Shown: one piece after another, positions 53,978 to 62,016 of the stretch
Layout: each line of letters begins with the position of its first letter
Numbering within the stretch: the stretch's first letter is position 1
DNA from: Chryseobacterium herbae
Lineage (GTDB): Bacteria; Bacteroidota; Bacteroidia; Flavobacteriales; Weeksellaceae
Reading direction: 5' to 3'
Length of the DNA: 64,000 bases
Assembly (NCBI RefSeq): GCF_025154075.1
Contig: NZ_JAOAMU010000003.1
Span: 335,713 to 399,712 of the forward strand
The notes under the pieces: model-generated
What the model saw: only the letters and a program-made list of their open reading frames with translations
Database searches by the model: none
Told to the model about the DNA's origin: nothing
Program-made: the position numbers and the translations under genes

Positions 53978-54133
53978 GGAAGCTGGAAGAGGGAAGCTGG
54001 AAGTTTTTATTGCGCACTCATTTTGATTGTTGTTTTAAAATTTAATGATTTGGCTTAAAAAAAATTAATAAAACTATGCTGTAGATTTGTTTTTTGACCT
54101 CAATAACTTCCCTCTTCCTGCTTCAAACTTCCA
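53978..54133. repeat. inverted-repeat element with GGAAGCTGGAAG arms (copy 2)
   Basis: The left arm (53978-54005) is GGAAGCTGGAAGAGGGAAGC and onward. The right arm (54105-54133) is the reverse complement of a diverged form. About 100 AT-rich bases lie between them. GGAAGCTGGAAGAGGG is identical to the reverse complement of the right arm of the element at 4007-4171. Confidence 0.6.
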
Positions 54134-54144
54134 GACTATTAAAA

Positions 54145-55032
54145 CTAATTGTTTCCGTTTTCCCATTTCACCTCTTCACCCTGAGCAGCGGCACCGCCCT
54201 GAGCCGGAGTGATAGGAGAAGTTTCCTGGTTGATGTGATAGATATAGGCTGCAATCTTCTCAGCATCTCTTCCTGTAATGGTTCCGTCTTTGATGAAAGG
54301 ACGCATCGTTGGATTATTCGGAGAGCCGTTTTCAAGCATCCAGAAGACGTTTTTAAACAGACTTTTTTCTTTGATGTTGATCCAGTGGGTATCTGTGAGA
54401 TTCGGTCCGATGCCTCCTTTTCCGCCGTCACCATGGCAGGTTACGCAGTTGGTTTTAAATAATTCCTGACCTTCAGCGATATGATCTGCGCTGTATTTTG
54501 CATTTTCCAGATTGATCTGAGGAGCATTTTTTTCGTATTCTTCGATGGAGGCAAGCATGGTTTTCACTTCTTTGTCATATTCAGCTTCCGGATGAGCGTA
54601 TTCTGTAAAGGCAAAAGCCATCAGATACACGACACAGAATATACATCCAAACCAGAACAGACCTATCCACCATTTCGGTAGTGAGTTGTCAAGCTCTGTG
54701 ATTCCGTCAAAACCATGGTCTATAAGAATGTCTTTTTCTTCGGTTGCAGATTGCTTTTTGAATGCTGAATTCCAAAGCTTCTGATAATACGGAATGTTTT
54801 TTTCTGCTAAATATTCCTTCTTTTCCTCGTCTGTCAGCCTGTTGAAACTCTCATTTTCCACCAGATCTCCAATCGAGTTCATGATCAGAAGAAGAATGAC
54901 AGCGATGAGAGTAAGCGCCCAGAAAAACGGCGAGGAAAAATAACCTGAATCTCCGGCGAACATTTCAAACGCCATGATCGTTAAGCCTATTGTTGTTGCG
55001 ATATATATTGAAATAGGGGTTCTCTTTTTCAT
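54145..55032 (-). CDS. ccoP: cbb3-type cytochrome c oxidase subunit CcoP
   Basis: A 295-residue membrane-anchored cytochrome c subunit. Two N-terminal helices (about 10-50) and a third near 120-140 are followed by one c-type haem site, CVTCH (Cys196, Cys199, His200), with a Met axial ligand expected in TMRPF. Only one haem is present, as is usual in Bacteroidota, while proteobacterial CcoP has two. The C-terminus is rich in Ala, Gly and Gln. It follows ccoNO after 19 bases, and there is no separate ccoQ; the N-terminal helices may stand in for it. Confidence 0.93.
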   Translation of the reverse strand: MKKRTPISIYIATTIGLTIMAFEMFAGDSGYFSSPFFWALTLIAVILLLIMNSIGDLVENESFNRLTDEEKKEYLAEKNIPYYQKLWNSAFKKQSATEEKDILIDHGFDGITELDNSLPKWWIGLFWFGCIFCVVYLMAFAFTEYAHPEAEYDKEVKTMLASIEEYEKNAPQINLENAKYSADHIAEGQELFKTNCVTCHGDGGKGGIGPNLTDTHWINIKEKSLFKNVFWMLENGSPNNPTMRPFIKDGTITGRDAEKIAAYIYHINQETSPITPAQGGAAAQGEEVKWENGNN

Positions 55033-55051
55033 TGCAGTACAATTTTATGGG

Positions 55052-57331
55052 TTATTCAGCACTTGCGGTCTGGATCTGTGTAGTTTTAATATCGGTACCC
55101 AATCTTTGCAGATAAGCGATCATGGCTACAATTTCTCTCTGCTCAAGCGGAACATACGATGCTCCTTTTGCCATTTTTTCTTTTTCCATCTGATCTTTCA
55201 CATCGGTAGCTTCAGAATAAATTCTCTGTACAATCGCTTTGGACTGGTTGTCGGCCCATTGTCCGGCAGAATCTATTTCCGCTTTTGAATAAGGAACATC
55301 GAATACATTTTTCATTAACCTCATCTTGGCAACCATTTGAGAACGGTCCAGCTGATTTGTGATCAGCCATGGGAAACGCGGCATAATGGAACCTGCAGAG
55401 GTAATTCTAGGGTTGTACATATGTTTGAAATGCCATGAATCCGGATTTCTACCTCCTTCTCTGTGAAGATCAGGGCCGGTTCTCTTGGAACCCCATAAGA
55501 ATGGTCTGTCATAAATAAACTCTCCCGCTTTTGAGTATTGTCCGTTTTTACCTTCAAACCTCACGATTTCATCACGGAAAGGTCTGATCATCTGGGAGTG
55601 GCAGGAGTTACATCCTTCACGGACATATAAATCTCTTCCTTCCAGTTCAAGCGGTGTGTATGGTTTTACAGCCGTGATCGTCGGAACACTTTGTTTTAAG
55701 GATAAAGTCGGAACGATTTCTATTAATCCGCCGATGGCTACGGTAATGAAAGCAAGGATAGATAATAGTTTTGGTGTTCTTTCCAACCAAAGGTGTACAC
55801 CTTCGCCTTCTTTTCTTGCAGTACCAATATCTGCCAGTGCCGGAGCTTCTGCCGGAACGTTTTTCTGGAATGAACCTGATCTTACGGTTTTAATCACATT
55901 GATCACCATTAAAATAGCTCCTGAAAGATAGAGAAGACCTCCTAAGAATCTCATTTTAAAGTAAGGAATGATGGCGGTCACCGTATCCAGCCAGTTTTTC
56001 CATAACAGAGTTCCTTCCGGATTGAACTGTTTCCACATCAATCCCTGGGTGAATCCTGAGATATACATCGGAACGGCATAAAAGATAATTCCCAATGTTC
56101 CCAGCCAGAAGTGCCAGTTGGCTAATTTTTTAGACCATAACGGGGTTCTCCACATGATCGGGATCAGATAATAGACTACCCCGAAGGCCATGAAACCGTT
56201 CCATCCAAGCGCACCCAAATGTACGTGCCCGATGACCCAGTCGGTGTAGTGCCCGATTTTATTTAAAGATTTTGTGGCTAATAAAGGTCCTTCGAAAGTA
56301 GCCATCCCATAACAGGTAATTGCTACGACGAAGAATTTAAGGATAGGATTTTCTCTTACTTTGTCCCAGGCTCCTCTTAAGGTAAGAAGTCCGTTCAGCA
56401 TTCCTCCCCATGACGGAGCAATCAGCATAATAGAGAATCCCGTACCTACGGCCTGAGCCCATGCCGGAAGCGCCGTATACTGAAGGTGGTGAGGGCCTGC
56501 CCACAGGTATACGAATATCAGCGACCAAAAGTGAATAATGGATAATTTATAGGAGAATACAGGACGCTGTGCTGCTTTCGGCATGAAATAATACATCAGA
56601 CCCAGTACCGGTGTTGTGAGTACGAATGCTACGGCATTATGACCGTACCACCACTGTACAAGTGCATCTTTTACACCGGCATATACAGAATAGGATTTCC
56701 AACTTGTGAATGATAGAGGAACTTCAAGGTTATTAAAGATATGCAGCATCGCTACGGCAATCCAGGTTGCGATATAGAACCAGATGGCTACGTAAAGGTG
56801 TCTTACCCTTCTTTTCGCAATGGTTCCGAACATATTGATTCCGAAAATAACCCATGAGAAGGTGATCAAAATGTCAATCGGCCACTCGTGTTCTGCATAT
56901 TCTTTAGACGTATTGATTCCCATTAAGAATGTGATCACTACAGCAACGATCATCAGCTGCCAGCTCCAGAAATGAATCCATGAAAGCGTATCACTGTACA
57001 TTCTTGTTTTTAAAAGTCTCTGCATGCTGTAATACGCACCGCAGAAGAAGGAATTACACACAAAAGCAAAAATAACGGCACTCGTATGCAGCATTCTGAT
57101 TCTTCCGAATCCCATAGCACCCTGCGTGTTGATCAGTCCCTGGATATTTCCGCTTCTCAGACTCTTAATCGTGGTATCATCTGTCCCGAATAAAAACTCA
57201 GGCAACTCAGGGTAGAAAAGCATCAGCGCAGCCGAAAGTCCCAGCAGAAAACCGACCAACCCGAATACGATAGTAGCATACAAGAATGCTCTGACAATAT
57301 TATTGTCATAATTGAATTTTTGCGTCTCCAT
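55052..57331 (-). CDS. ccoNO: cbb3-type cytochrome c oxidase fused subunits I and II (CcoNO)
   Basis: A 759-residue fusion. The N-terminal part (about 1-480) is the 12-helix CcoN with His residues for low-spin haem b, haem b3 and CuB (such as RMLHTSAVIF, QWWYGHNAVAF and GHVHLGALGWNG). The C-terminal part (about 520-759) is CcoO with one c-type haem site in REGCNSCHSQMIRPFRDE (Cys574). It is the terminal oxidase for low-oxygen respiration. Only ccoP follows; ccoG, ccoH, ccoI and ccoS are not in the window on either side. An overlapping, divergent promoter lies at 57441-57461. Confidence 0.95.
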   Translation of the reverse strand: METQKFNYDNNIVRAFLYATIVFGLVGFLLGLSAALMLFYPELPEFLFGTDDTTIKSLRSGNIQGLINTQGAMGFGRIRMLHTSAVIFAFVCNSFFCGAYYSMQRLLKTRMYSDTLSWIHFWSWQLMIVAVVITFLMGINTSKEYAEHEWPIDILITFSWVIFGINMFGTIAKRRVRHLYVAIWFYIATWIAVAMLHIFNNLEVPLSFTSWKSYSVYAGVKDALVQWWYGHNAVAFVLTTPVLGLMYYFMPKAAQRPVFSYKLSIIHFWSLIFVYLWAGPHHLQYTALPAWAQAVGTGFSIMLIAPSWGGMLNGLLTLRGAWDKVRENPILKFFVVAITCYGMATFEGPLLATKSLNKIGHYTDWVIGHVHLGALGWNGFMAFGVVYYLIPIMWRTPLWSKKLANWHFWLGTLGIIFYAVPMYISGFTQGLMWKQFNPEGTLLWKNWLDTVTAIIPYFKMRFLGGLLYLSGAILMVINVIKTVRSGSFQKNVPAEAPALADIGTARKEGEGVHLWLERTPKLLSILAFITVAIGGLIEIVPTLSLKQSVPTITAVKPYTPLELEGRDLYVREGCNSCHSQMIRPFRDEIVRFEGKNGQYSKAGEFIYDRPFLWGSKRTGPDLHREGGRNPDSWHFKHMYNPRITSAGSIMPRFPWLITNQLDRSQMVAKMRLMKNVFDVPYSKAEIDSAGQWADNQSKAIVQRIYSEATDVKDQMEKEKMAKGASYVPLEQREIVAMIAYLQRLGTDIKTTQIQTASAE

Positions 57332-57440
57332 AATTCCAATTGTTGTTGTACGGAAGTGATATTTATCCTCTGAAATCAGAAGGCAGTGACCTTGATTTGG
57401 GTGAAAAAATAAATATCATGTAACGTGTATAATGTTTTGC

Positions 57441-57448
57441 CAAAGGTA
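57441..57448 (-). promoter_or_regulatory. -7 box of ccoNO
   Basis: TACCTTTG on the minus strand fits TAnnTTTG, 110 bases before ccoNO. It lies 5 bases from the opposing box for the XRE gene. No FNR/Crp-like palindrome was found. Confidence 0.35.
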
Positions 57449-57453
57449 TTTAT

Positions 57454-57461
57454 TAACTTTG
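57454..57461 (+). promoter_or_regulatory. -7 box of the XRE regulator gene
   Basis: TAACTTTG fits TAnnTTTG, 56 bases before the regulator start. TTTTG at 57435 is a -33 candidate but is rather close. Confidence 0.4.
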
Positions 57462-57517
57462 TGTAAGTCTAGTAGGTATCCTTCTAAACTATACCGAAAA
57501 CTACTAAAACAAAAACG

Positions 57518-57811
57518 ATGAAAGTATGTGGCCAAAATATCAGGAAAATCCGCAGAAGCAAAGACTTTACGCAGGAGTATATGGCTTTTGAAATGGGCAT
57601 TTCCCAAAAGGCCTATTCCGATATTGAAAATTCTAAAGTGAAGATCAATCTCGATATACTGACGAAGATCTCAAATATTCTGGAAATTAAGCCTTCTGAT
57701 ATCTGCAGTATTTCACACAAATGTGGAAATGATGGGAGTGATGATCGGTATCAGTCACTTTTAGAGTACATGAAAAACAATAATATTTCAATTCCTGAAG
57801 AATATTTATAA
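57518..57811 (+). CDS. XRE-family helix-turn-helix regulator
   Basis: A 97-residue DNA-binding protein. An HTH_3 domain covers residues 1-65: MKVCGQNIRKIRRSKDFTQEYMAFEMGISQKAYSDIENSKVKINLDILTKISNILEI. The remainder is short and helical, without a sensor domain. It is divergent from ccoNO with near-touching promoters, which makes regulation of the oxidase possible but unproven. It resembles small Bacteroidota regulators near many unrelated genes. Confidence 0.9.
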   Translation: MKVCGQNIRKIRRSKDFTQEYMAFEMGISQKAYSDIENSKVKINLDILTKISNILEIKPSDICSISHKCGNDGSDDRYQSLLEYMKNNNISIPEEYL

Positions 57812-57928
57812 GGAAATACCCTGTTTTTACTTTTTAATTCTTTAAAACTGAATCCATTGACGGTTCTTACAGCTTCATAGAAGTTAAATTTCTCTAAAGT
57901 TTTATATATTTAGGGCATAATTGATTTT

Positions 57929-59356
57929 ATGAGCAGCGAACAGAAAACGGAGTCCAATGATGGGGCTCTAGTCAGAGGATTAACCAACAGACATATTCAA
58001 TTAATTGCCCTCGGAGGAGCCATAGGAACAGGATTGTTTCTCGGGATTGGTCCGGCAGCAGTTTTAGCGGGTCCTTCCGTTATTCTCGGGTATGCTTTAG
58101 CAGGAATCATTGCGTTCTTTATTATGCGCCAACTTGGTGAAATGGTGGTTCAGGAACCTGTTTCCGGAAGTTTCAGTCATTTTGCCTATAAATATTGGGG
58201 GAACTTTCCCGGTTTTGCTTCCGGCTGGAATTACTGGATTCTCTACATCCTTGTAAGCATGGCTGAACTGACGGCCATCGGGCATTATATTCACTTCTGG
58301 TGGCCCGAAATCCCGCTCTGGGTTTCCAGTTTATTCTTTTTTATCATGATTACGGCCTTAAATCTGGCATCTGTGAAAGTATACGGTGAAACTGAATTCT
58401 GGTTTTCCATCATCAAGGTAGTGGCTATCATCGGGATGATTGTTTTCGGTATTTATTTATTAGTGAGTGGTAGCGGAGGCGATAAAGCAAGCATTTCCAA
58501 TCTATGGAACGACGGCGGATTTTTTCCCAAAGGTTTCTTTAATAAAGGGGAAGGTGGGTTTTCCGGACTGTTTGCCGCCATGGCGATGATCATGTTCTCT
58601 TTCGGAGGATTGGAATTGATTGGGATTACAGCTGCTGAAGCTAAAAATCCTGAAAAAACGATTCCTAAAGCGACCAATCAGGTTATTTACAGGATTTTGA
58701 TTTTCTACGTAGGAGCTTTGGTTATTTTATTTGCATTGAGCCCGTGGAGAGAGATTACAGAAGGAACAAGCCCGTTTGTGATGGTTTTCCAGAATTTAAA
58801 TGGATTTGAATTCAATATATTCGGAAAGGTGATTCAATTCAATGTTTTAATTGCCAATATCCTTAATCTGATCGTTTTAACGGCGGCTTTATCAGTGTAC
58901 AACAGCAGTGTTTACAGCAACAGCAGAATGCTGTTCGGATTGGCTCAGCAGGGAAATGCACCGAAGTTCTTAAAGAAACTGAATAAGAACAGTGTTCCTA
59001 CCAATGCAATTCTGATCTCTTCCTGTTTCGCCGGAATCTGTATTATCATCAATAAACTGGTTCCTGAAAAAGCATTTGAATATTTAATGGCTCTGGTGGT
59101 TTCTACGTTAATTATCAATTGGCTGATGATCTGCTATACCCACTTGAAATTTAGAAAGGAGAAAGATAAAGCTGGTGTGAAGACCTTATTTCCCTCCATA
59201 TTTTATCCGGTTTCGAACTATATCTGTATTCTGTTTTTAGTCGCGATTTTGGTATTGATGAGCATTACAGGAATGGAAATTCAGGTGATCTTAATTCCAA
59301 TATGGCTTGCGTTCTTATTCCTGATGTTTAAATTATATAAGCCTAAAATCAAGTGA
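57929..59356 (+). CDS. amino acid permease (APC superfamily)
   Basis: A 475-residue, 12-helix inner-membrane transporter. The N-terminus has RGLTNRHIQLIALGGAIGTGLFLGIG, the APC substrate-binding loop of helix 1. FSFGGLELIGITAAEAKNPEKTIPKA (helix 6 region) is also typical, as is SNSRMLFGLAQQGNAPKFLKKLN. These features match the AAT family (proline, aromatic and basic amino acid permeases such as AroP, ProY, LysP). The substrate cannot be read. It is 117 bases after the XRE gene and has a terminator. Confidence 0.93.
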   Translation: MSSEQKTESNDGALVRGLTNRHIQLIALGGAIGTGLFLGIGPAAVLAGPSVILGYALAGIIAFFIMRQLGEMVVQEPVSGSFSHFAYKYWGNFPGFASGWNYWILYILVSMAELTAIGHYIHFWWPEIPLWVSSLFFFIMITALNLASVKVYGETEFWFSIIKVVAIIGMIVFGIYLLVSGSGGDKASISNLWNDGGFFPKGFFNKGEGGFSGLFAAMAMIMFSFGGLELIGITAAEAKNPEKTIPKATNQVIYRILIFYVGALVILFALSPWREITEGTSPFVMVFQNLNGFEFNIFGKVIQFNVLIANILNLIVLTAALSVYNSSVYSNSRMLFGLAQQGNAPKFLKKLNKNSVPTNAILISSCFAGICIIINKLVPEKAFEYLMALVVSTLIINWLMICYTHLKFRKEKDKAGVKTLFPSIFYPVSNYICILFLVAILVLMSITGMEIQVILIPIWLAFLFLMFKLYKPKIK

Positions 59357-59387
59357 TAAACTGTACAACAGATTTACTTAATAATAT

Positions 59388-59416
59388 AAAGGATGGATTT
59401 TGATCTGTCCTTTTTT
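59388..59416 (+). terminator. terminator of the amino acid permease gene
   Basis: AAAGGA / TCCTTT with an inner GGAT / ATC pairing, followed by TTTTTT. It is a moderately strong hairpin 32 bases after the stop codon. Confidence 0.6.
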
Positions 59417-59471
59417 GCGTTTAAATAGAATTCAGAACACTTGTCCTTTTCATTGAAATTATGTAAGTTAT

Positions 59472-59546
59472 TTAAGTTTTTTGAGCCTAAATTTGACTTG
59501 GTCGAATGGGGTGTCTCCGATTCGAATAACAAGTCCAAAAACTTAA
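59472..59546. repeat. long interrupted inverted repeat upstream of the GLPGLI gene
   Basis: TTAAGTTTTT at 59472 pairs with AAAAACTTAA at 59537. Inside, TTGACTTG-g-TCGAAT pairs with ATTCGA-ataa-CAAGTC. A TAAATTTG -7 box at 59488-59495 lies within the left arm. It may be an operator or a leader RNA structure. Confidence 0.45.
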
Positions 59547-59556
59547 CCCAGACTTT

Positions 59557-60357
59557 ATGAAAACAACAGACCAATTGAAATTTATTTTCTTTTTTTCAAT
59601 AGTATCAACCTTTTGTTTTTCACAGAAGTTTAGTTTTATTTATGAAACTAAATTTAGATCTGCTAAAGGAAAACCTGATGATATTTATAAGGATCATATG
59701 GTGCTGGATTTTGAGAATAATATTTCTATTTTCCGGGAATCAATGGCTAGAAAAGCTGATTCCTTGTCGTTCATTAATAAAAATGGAGGCTATAAAATGG
59801 GGGTTGAAAATCAGTTTTATGTTAAAAAAGATATTAGCAATAATAAAACAAAAAAAATGATTACTTATTTACATGCAAATTATCTTATTCCTATTGATGA
59901 ACCATTAAACTGGAAAATCTCATCAGAACAAAAAACAATCGGAAAATATAAATCACAAAAAGCAGAAGTTAATTATGGCGGTAGAAGCTGGATTGCCTGG
60001 TTTACTACAGAATTACCGTTTAATGATGGCCCGTATGTTTTCAATGGATTGCCCGGTTTAATTATTTCTATTGAAGATACAGAACATGACTACACATTCA
60101 ATTTAGTGCAAATAAAAAAGGGGGGCGATTGGTTTGATGCAAGAAAAAAAGCCATTACCATCGATTGGACAAAATATGATCATCTCGGAAAAACATATTA
60201 TAATGACCCCTGGAATTCTAAAACTGCCGGGAAAGTTACATTTTATGATCCTCAGGGAAAAGAACAGGATATGAACGAAATGATCAAACGGGCACAAAAA
60301 TCTATCCTTGAAGATGATAATCCGTTAGAGCTGAATCATAAAATAAATTATAAATAA
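59557..60357 (+). CDS. GLPGLI-family secreted protein
   Basis: A 266-residue exported protein. The signal peptide ends at FCFSQ. The family signature GLPGLIISIEDTEHDY is at about residues 167-182, followed by the usual FNLVQIKKGG. The N-terminal part begins KFSFIYETKFRSAKGKPDD. GLPGLI proteins are common in Bacteroidota, exported, and of unknown role. An inverted repeat precedes it. Confidence 0.92.
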   Translation: MKTTDQLKFIFFFSIVSTFCFSQKFSFIYETKFRSAKGKPDDIYKDHMVLDFENNISIFRESMARKADSLSFINKNGGYKMGVENQFYVKKDISNNKTKKMITYLHANYLIPIDEPLNWKISSEQKTIGKYKSQKAEVNYGGRSWIAWFTTELPFNDGPYVFNGLPGLIISIEDTEHDYTFNLVQIKKGGDWFDARKKAITIDWTKYDHLGKTYYNDPWNSKTAGKVTFYDPQGKEQDMNEMIKRAQKSILEDDNPLELNHKINYK

Positions 60358-60416
60358 AAGCTTTTTACGATCTGTATCAGCTTTACTTTAGAACTGCTAT
60401 TTGTTTCAATAATTTG

Positions 60417-60447
60417 TTGAGTACTCAACTGAAAATATTTATCTTTA
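60417..60447 (+). promoter_or_regulatory. promoter with overlapping TTGAGTACTCAA palindrome
   Basis: A perfect 12-base palindrome (60417-60428) supplies the -33 TTG. A 20-base spacer and TATCTTTA (7 of 8) at 60440-60447 follow. The start codon of the AraC/GyrI gene is about 20 bases on. The palindrome is placed to be an operator, perhaps for self-regulation. Confidence 0.45.
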
Positions 60448-60466
60448 GAGTACGTAAGCCAATCCA

Positions 60467-61288
60467 TTGGCAAAATATAAAGCCGTGCAGATCAGTTTTA
60501 ATGAAATACAGAAGATTGTTGATCATATCGAAGAAAACTTTGACAGAGAGATCACGGCCGATGAAATAGAACATCTGTCGCAGTATTCTTACCGTAATTT
60601 TCAAAGGATTTTTTTTAAGATCTTTAAAGAAACCATCTCCGGATTTCAAAAGCGTCTCCGTCTGGAAAAATCGTATAAAAAACTGATCTACACCACTGAT
60701 AAAATCTCTGATATTGCTTGGGAAGTAGGTTATTTCAATATCCAGTCTTTTTCAAAAGCATTTAAAAAACAGTATCAGATTTCACCAGCAGAAGCCAGAA
60801 GTCAGAAGCAGGAGATTTTTAAAGAATTTCTGGACAGTGAAGCTGCTGATCTGCAGTATGAAATAAAATACAAGGATGCGGTTTCCGTGTACTGTACATT
60901 CATTAAGGCTAAAGATTACAATAATCAGGAGATTAATGATTTATGGACCACGATTGAACAGCAAAACGGAGATTCCTTTCCTGCTTATGGAATTATACGG
61001 GATCAACCGCTGATCACCAACCGTTCCCACTGCAGATATGGGGCGGCTATACTAGATACTGCGCCGGGAGCTTCAGGATTTCAGAAAACAGAAATTTTTG
61101 GAGGGAAATACATCCGGTTTACTCATTACGGATCTTTTGACAATATTTTAGAAACTTACCGGGCCTTTTACCGTTTTTGGCTCACCCGACCAGAACTCCT
61201 GCTTGATAATTCGGATGTTATAGAAGAACATGTGCAGTCTGAAAAGGGAGAAATGATTACCCATATTTATTTTCCGCTGCATTCGTAA
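60467..61288 (+). CDS. AraC-family regulator with GyrI-like ligand domain
   Basis: A 273-residue regulator. The start is a TTG (first residues MAKYKAVQI); no ATG is suitable and the promoter at 60417-60447 fits it, but GTG at 60485 is also possible. The N-terminal AraC domain shows ITADEIEHLSQYSYRNFQRIFFKI and ISDIAWEVGYFNIQSFSKAFKKQYQISPAEAR. The C-terminal part (about 125-273) is GyrI-like, as in Rob and BmrR-type effector domains, and likely binds a small molecule. The neighbours do not reveal the target. Confidence 0.88.
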   Translation: MAKYKAVQISFNEIQKIVDHIEENFDREITADEIEHLSQYSYRNFQRIFFKIFKETISGFQKRLRLEKSYKKLIYTTDKISDIAWEVGYFNIQSFSKAFKKQYQISPAEARSQKQEIFKEFLDSEAADLQYEIKYKDAVSVYCTFIKAKDYNNQEINDLWTTIEQQNGDSFPAYGIIRDQPLITNRSHCRYGAAILDTAPGASGFQKTEIFGGKYIRFTHYGSFDNILETYRAFYRFWLTRPELLLDNSDVIEEHVQSEKGEMITHIYFPLHS

Positions 61289-61397
61289 GGATGTCCTTTT
61301 AGGACAAGTTTTGTTTTTCTGATGATCTAATTTTGCCCCAGATAAATACTCCAACTGATGGAATTTATCCCGCAAAATTTTTAGAAAACAGGACAGA

Positions 61398-62012
61398 ATG
61401 AAAAAAAATGTATGCCTCTTTATTGTATTAATTTCATCTTATGCACAATCTCAGGTTTCCATCCAGACTTATGGCGGAAATAAGGAAGCTGAGGTGTTAG
61501 GAATTTATGATAAAGATTTTAAAAACAGATGGAATTATTTCGTTTCCGGAACGGCTTCTTATGATTATGAAACACGAAAGGTAAGTCCGGCAGTGCATCA
61601 GAGTCTTAATTATTATGTTGGCAGCAACTGGGGCGCTTCCGCGGGGGTTTATATTTCAGACGAAGATGTGATGCCTTCACTGGGATTGGCTTTTGTGAAA
61701 GAAACCCGAACTTTAGGAATCAACTTATTTCCTGCCGTTACCTATTCTTTGGATACCGGAAAAGCAGGATTGGGACTTTACACTCTGTTGGAATACACTC
61801 CTAAATTGAATGAACGGTTTAATTTCTACAGCATGCTGATGGTAGAATCTGATTTCAGTTTTCAGGAACATCAGGCCAGCAGCCAGATCATCCGTTTGGG
61901 ATTGGAAAACAGCAAAAAAATGCAGTTCGGGATAGGGAGCAATATTTCCCAGACCGGAAGTACTTTTGAAACCGATATTAATTTCGGACTATTTATTGGA
62001 AAAAAATTTTAA
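61398..62012 (+). CDS. exported, barrel-like protein of unknown function
   Basis: A 204-residue protein with signal peptide MKKNVCLFIVLISSYAQSQ. The mature part is a series of amphipathic strands (FVSGTASYDYE, ASAGVYISDED, LGINLFPAVTYSLDTGKAGLGLYTLLEYTP, FGIGSNISQTGSTFETDINFGLFIGKKF) and ends in Phe, as outer-membrane barrels do. It is four bases upstream of the deiminase, so the two are co-transcribed. No family is recognised; it could be an outer-membrane partner of the deiminase. Confidence 0.75.
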   Translation: MKKNVCLFIVLISSYAQSQVSIQTYGGNKEAEVLGIYDKDFKNRWNYFVSGTASYDYETRKVSPAVHQSLNYYVGSNWGASAGVYISDEDVMPSLGLAFVKETRTLGINLFPAVTYSLDTGKAGLGLYTLLEYTPKLNERFNFYSMLMVESDFSFQEHQASSQIIRLGLENSKKMQFGIGSNISQTGSTFETDINFGLFIGKKF

Positions 62013-62016
62013 TGAT

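Noticed and set aside
53787..54026. 79-codon ORF between tamB and ccoP
   Set aside because: It starts with a non-ATG codon, spans an inverted repeat and the GGAAG repeat arm, and its translation has no coding character.
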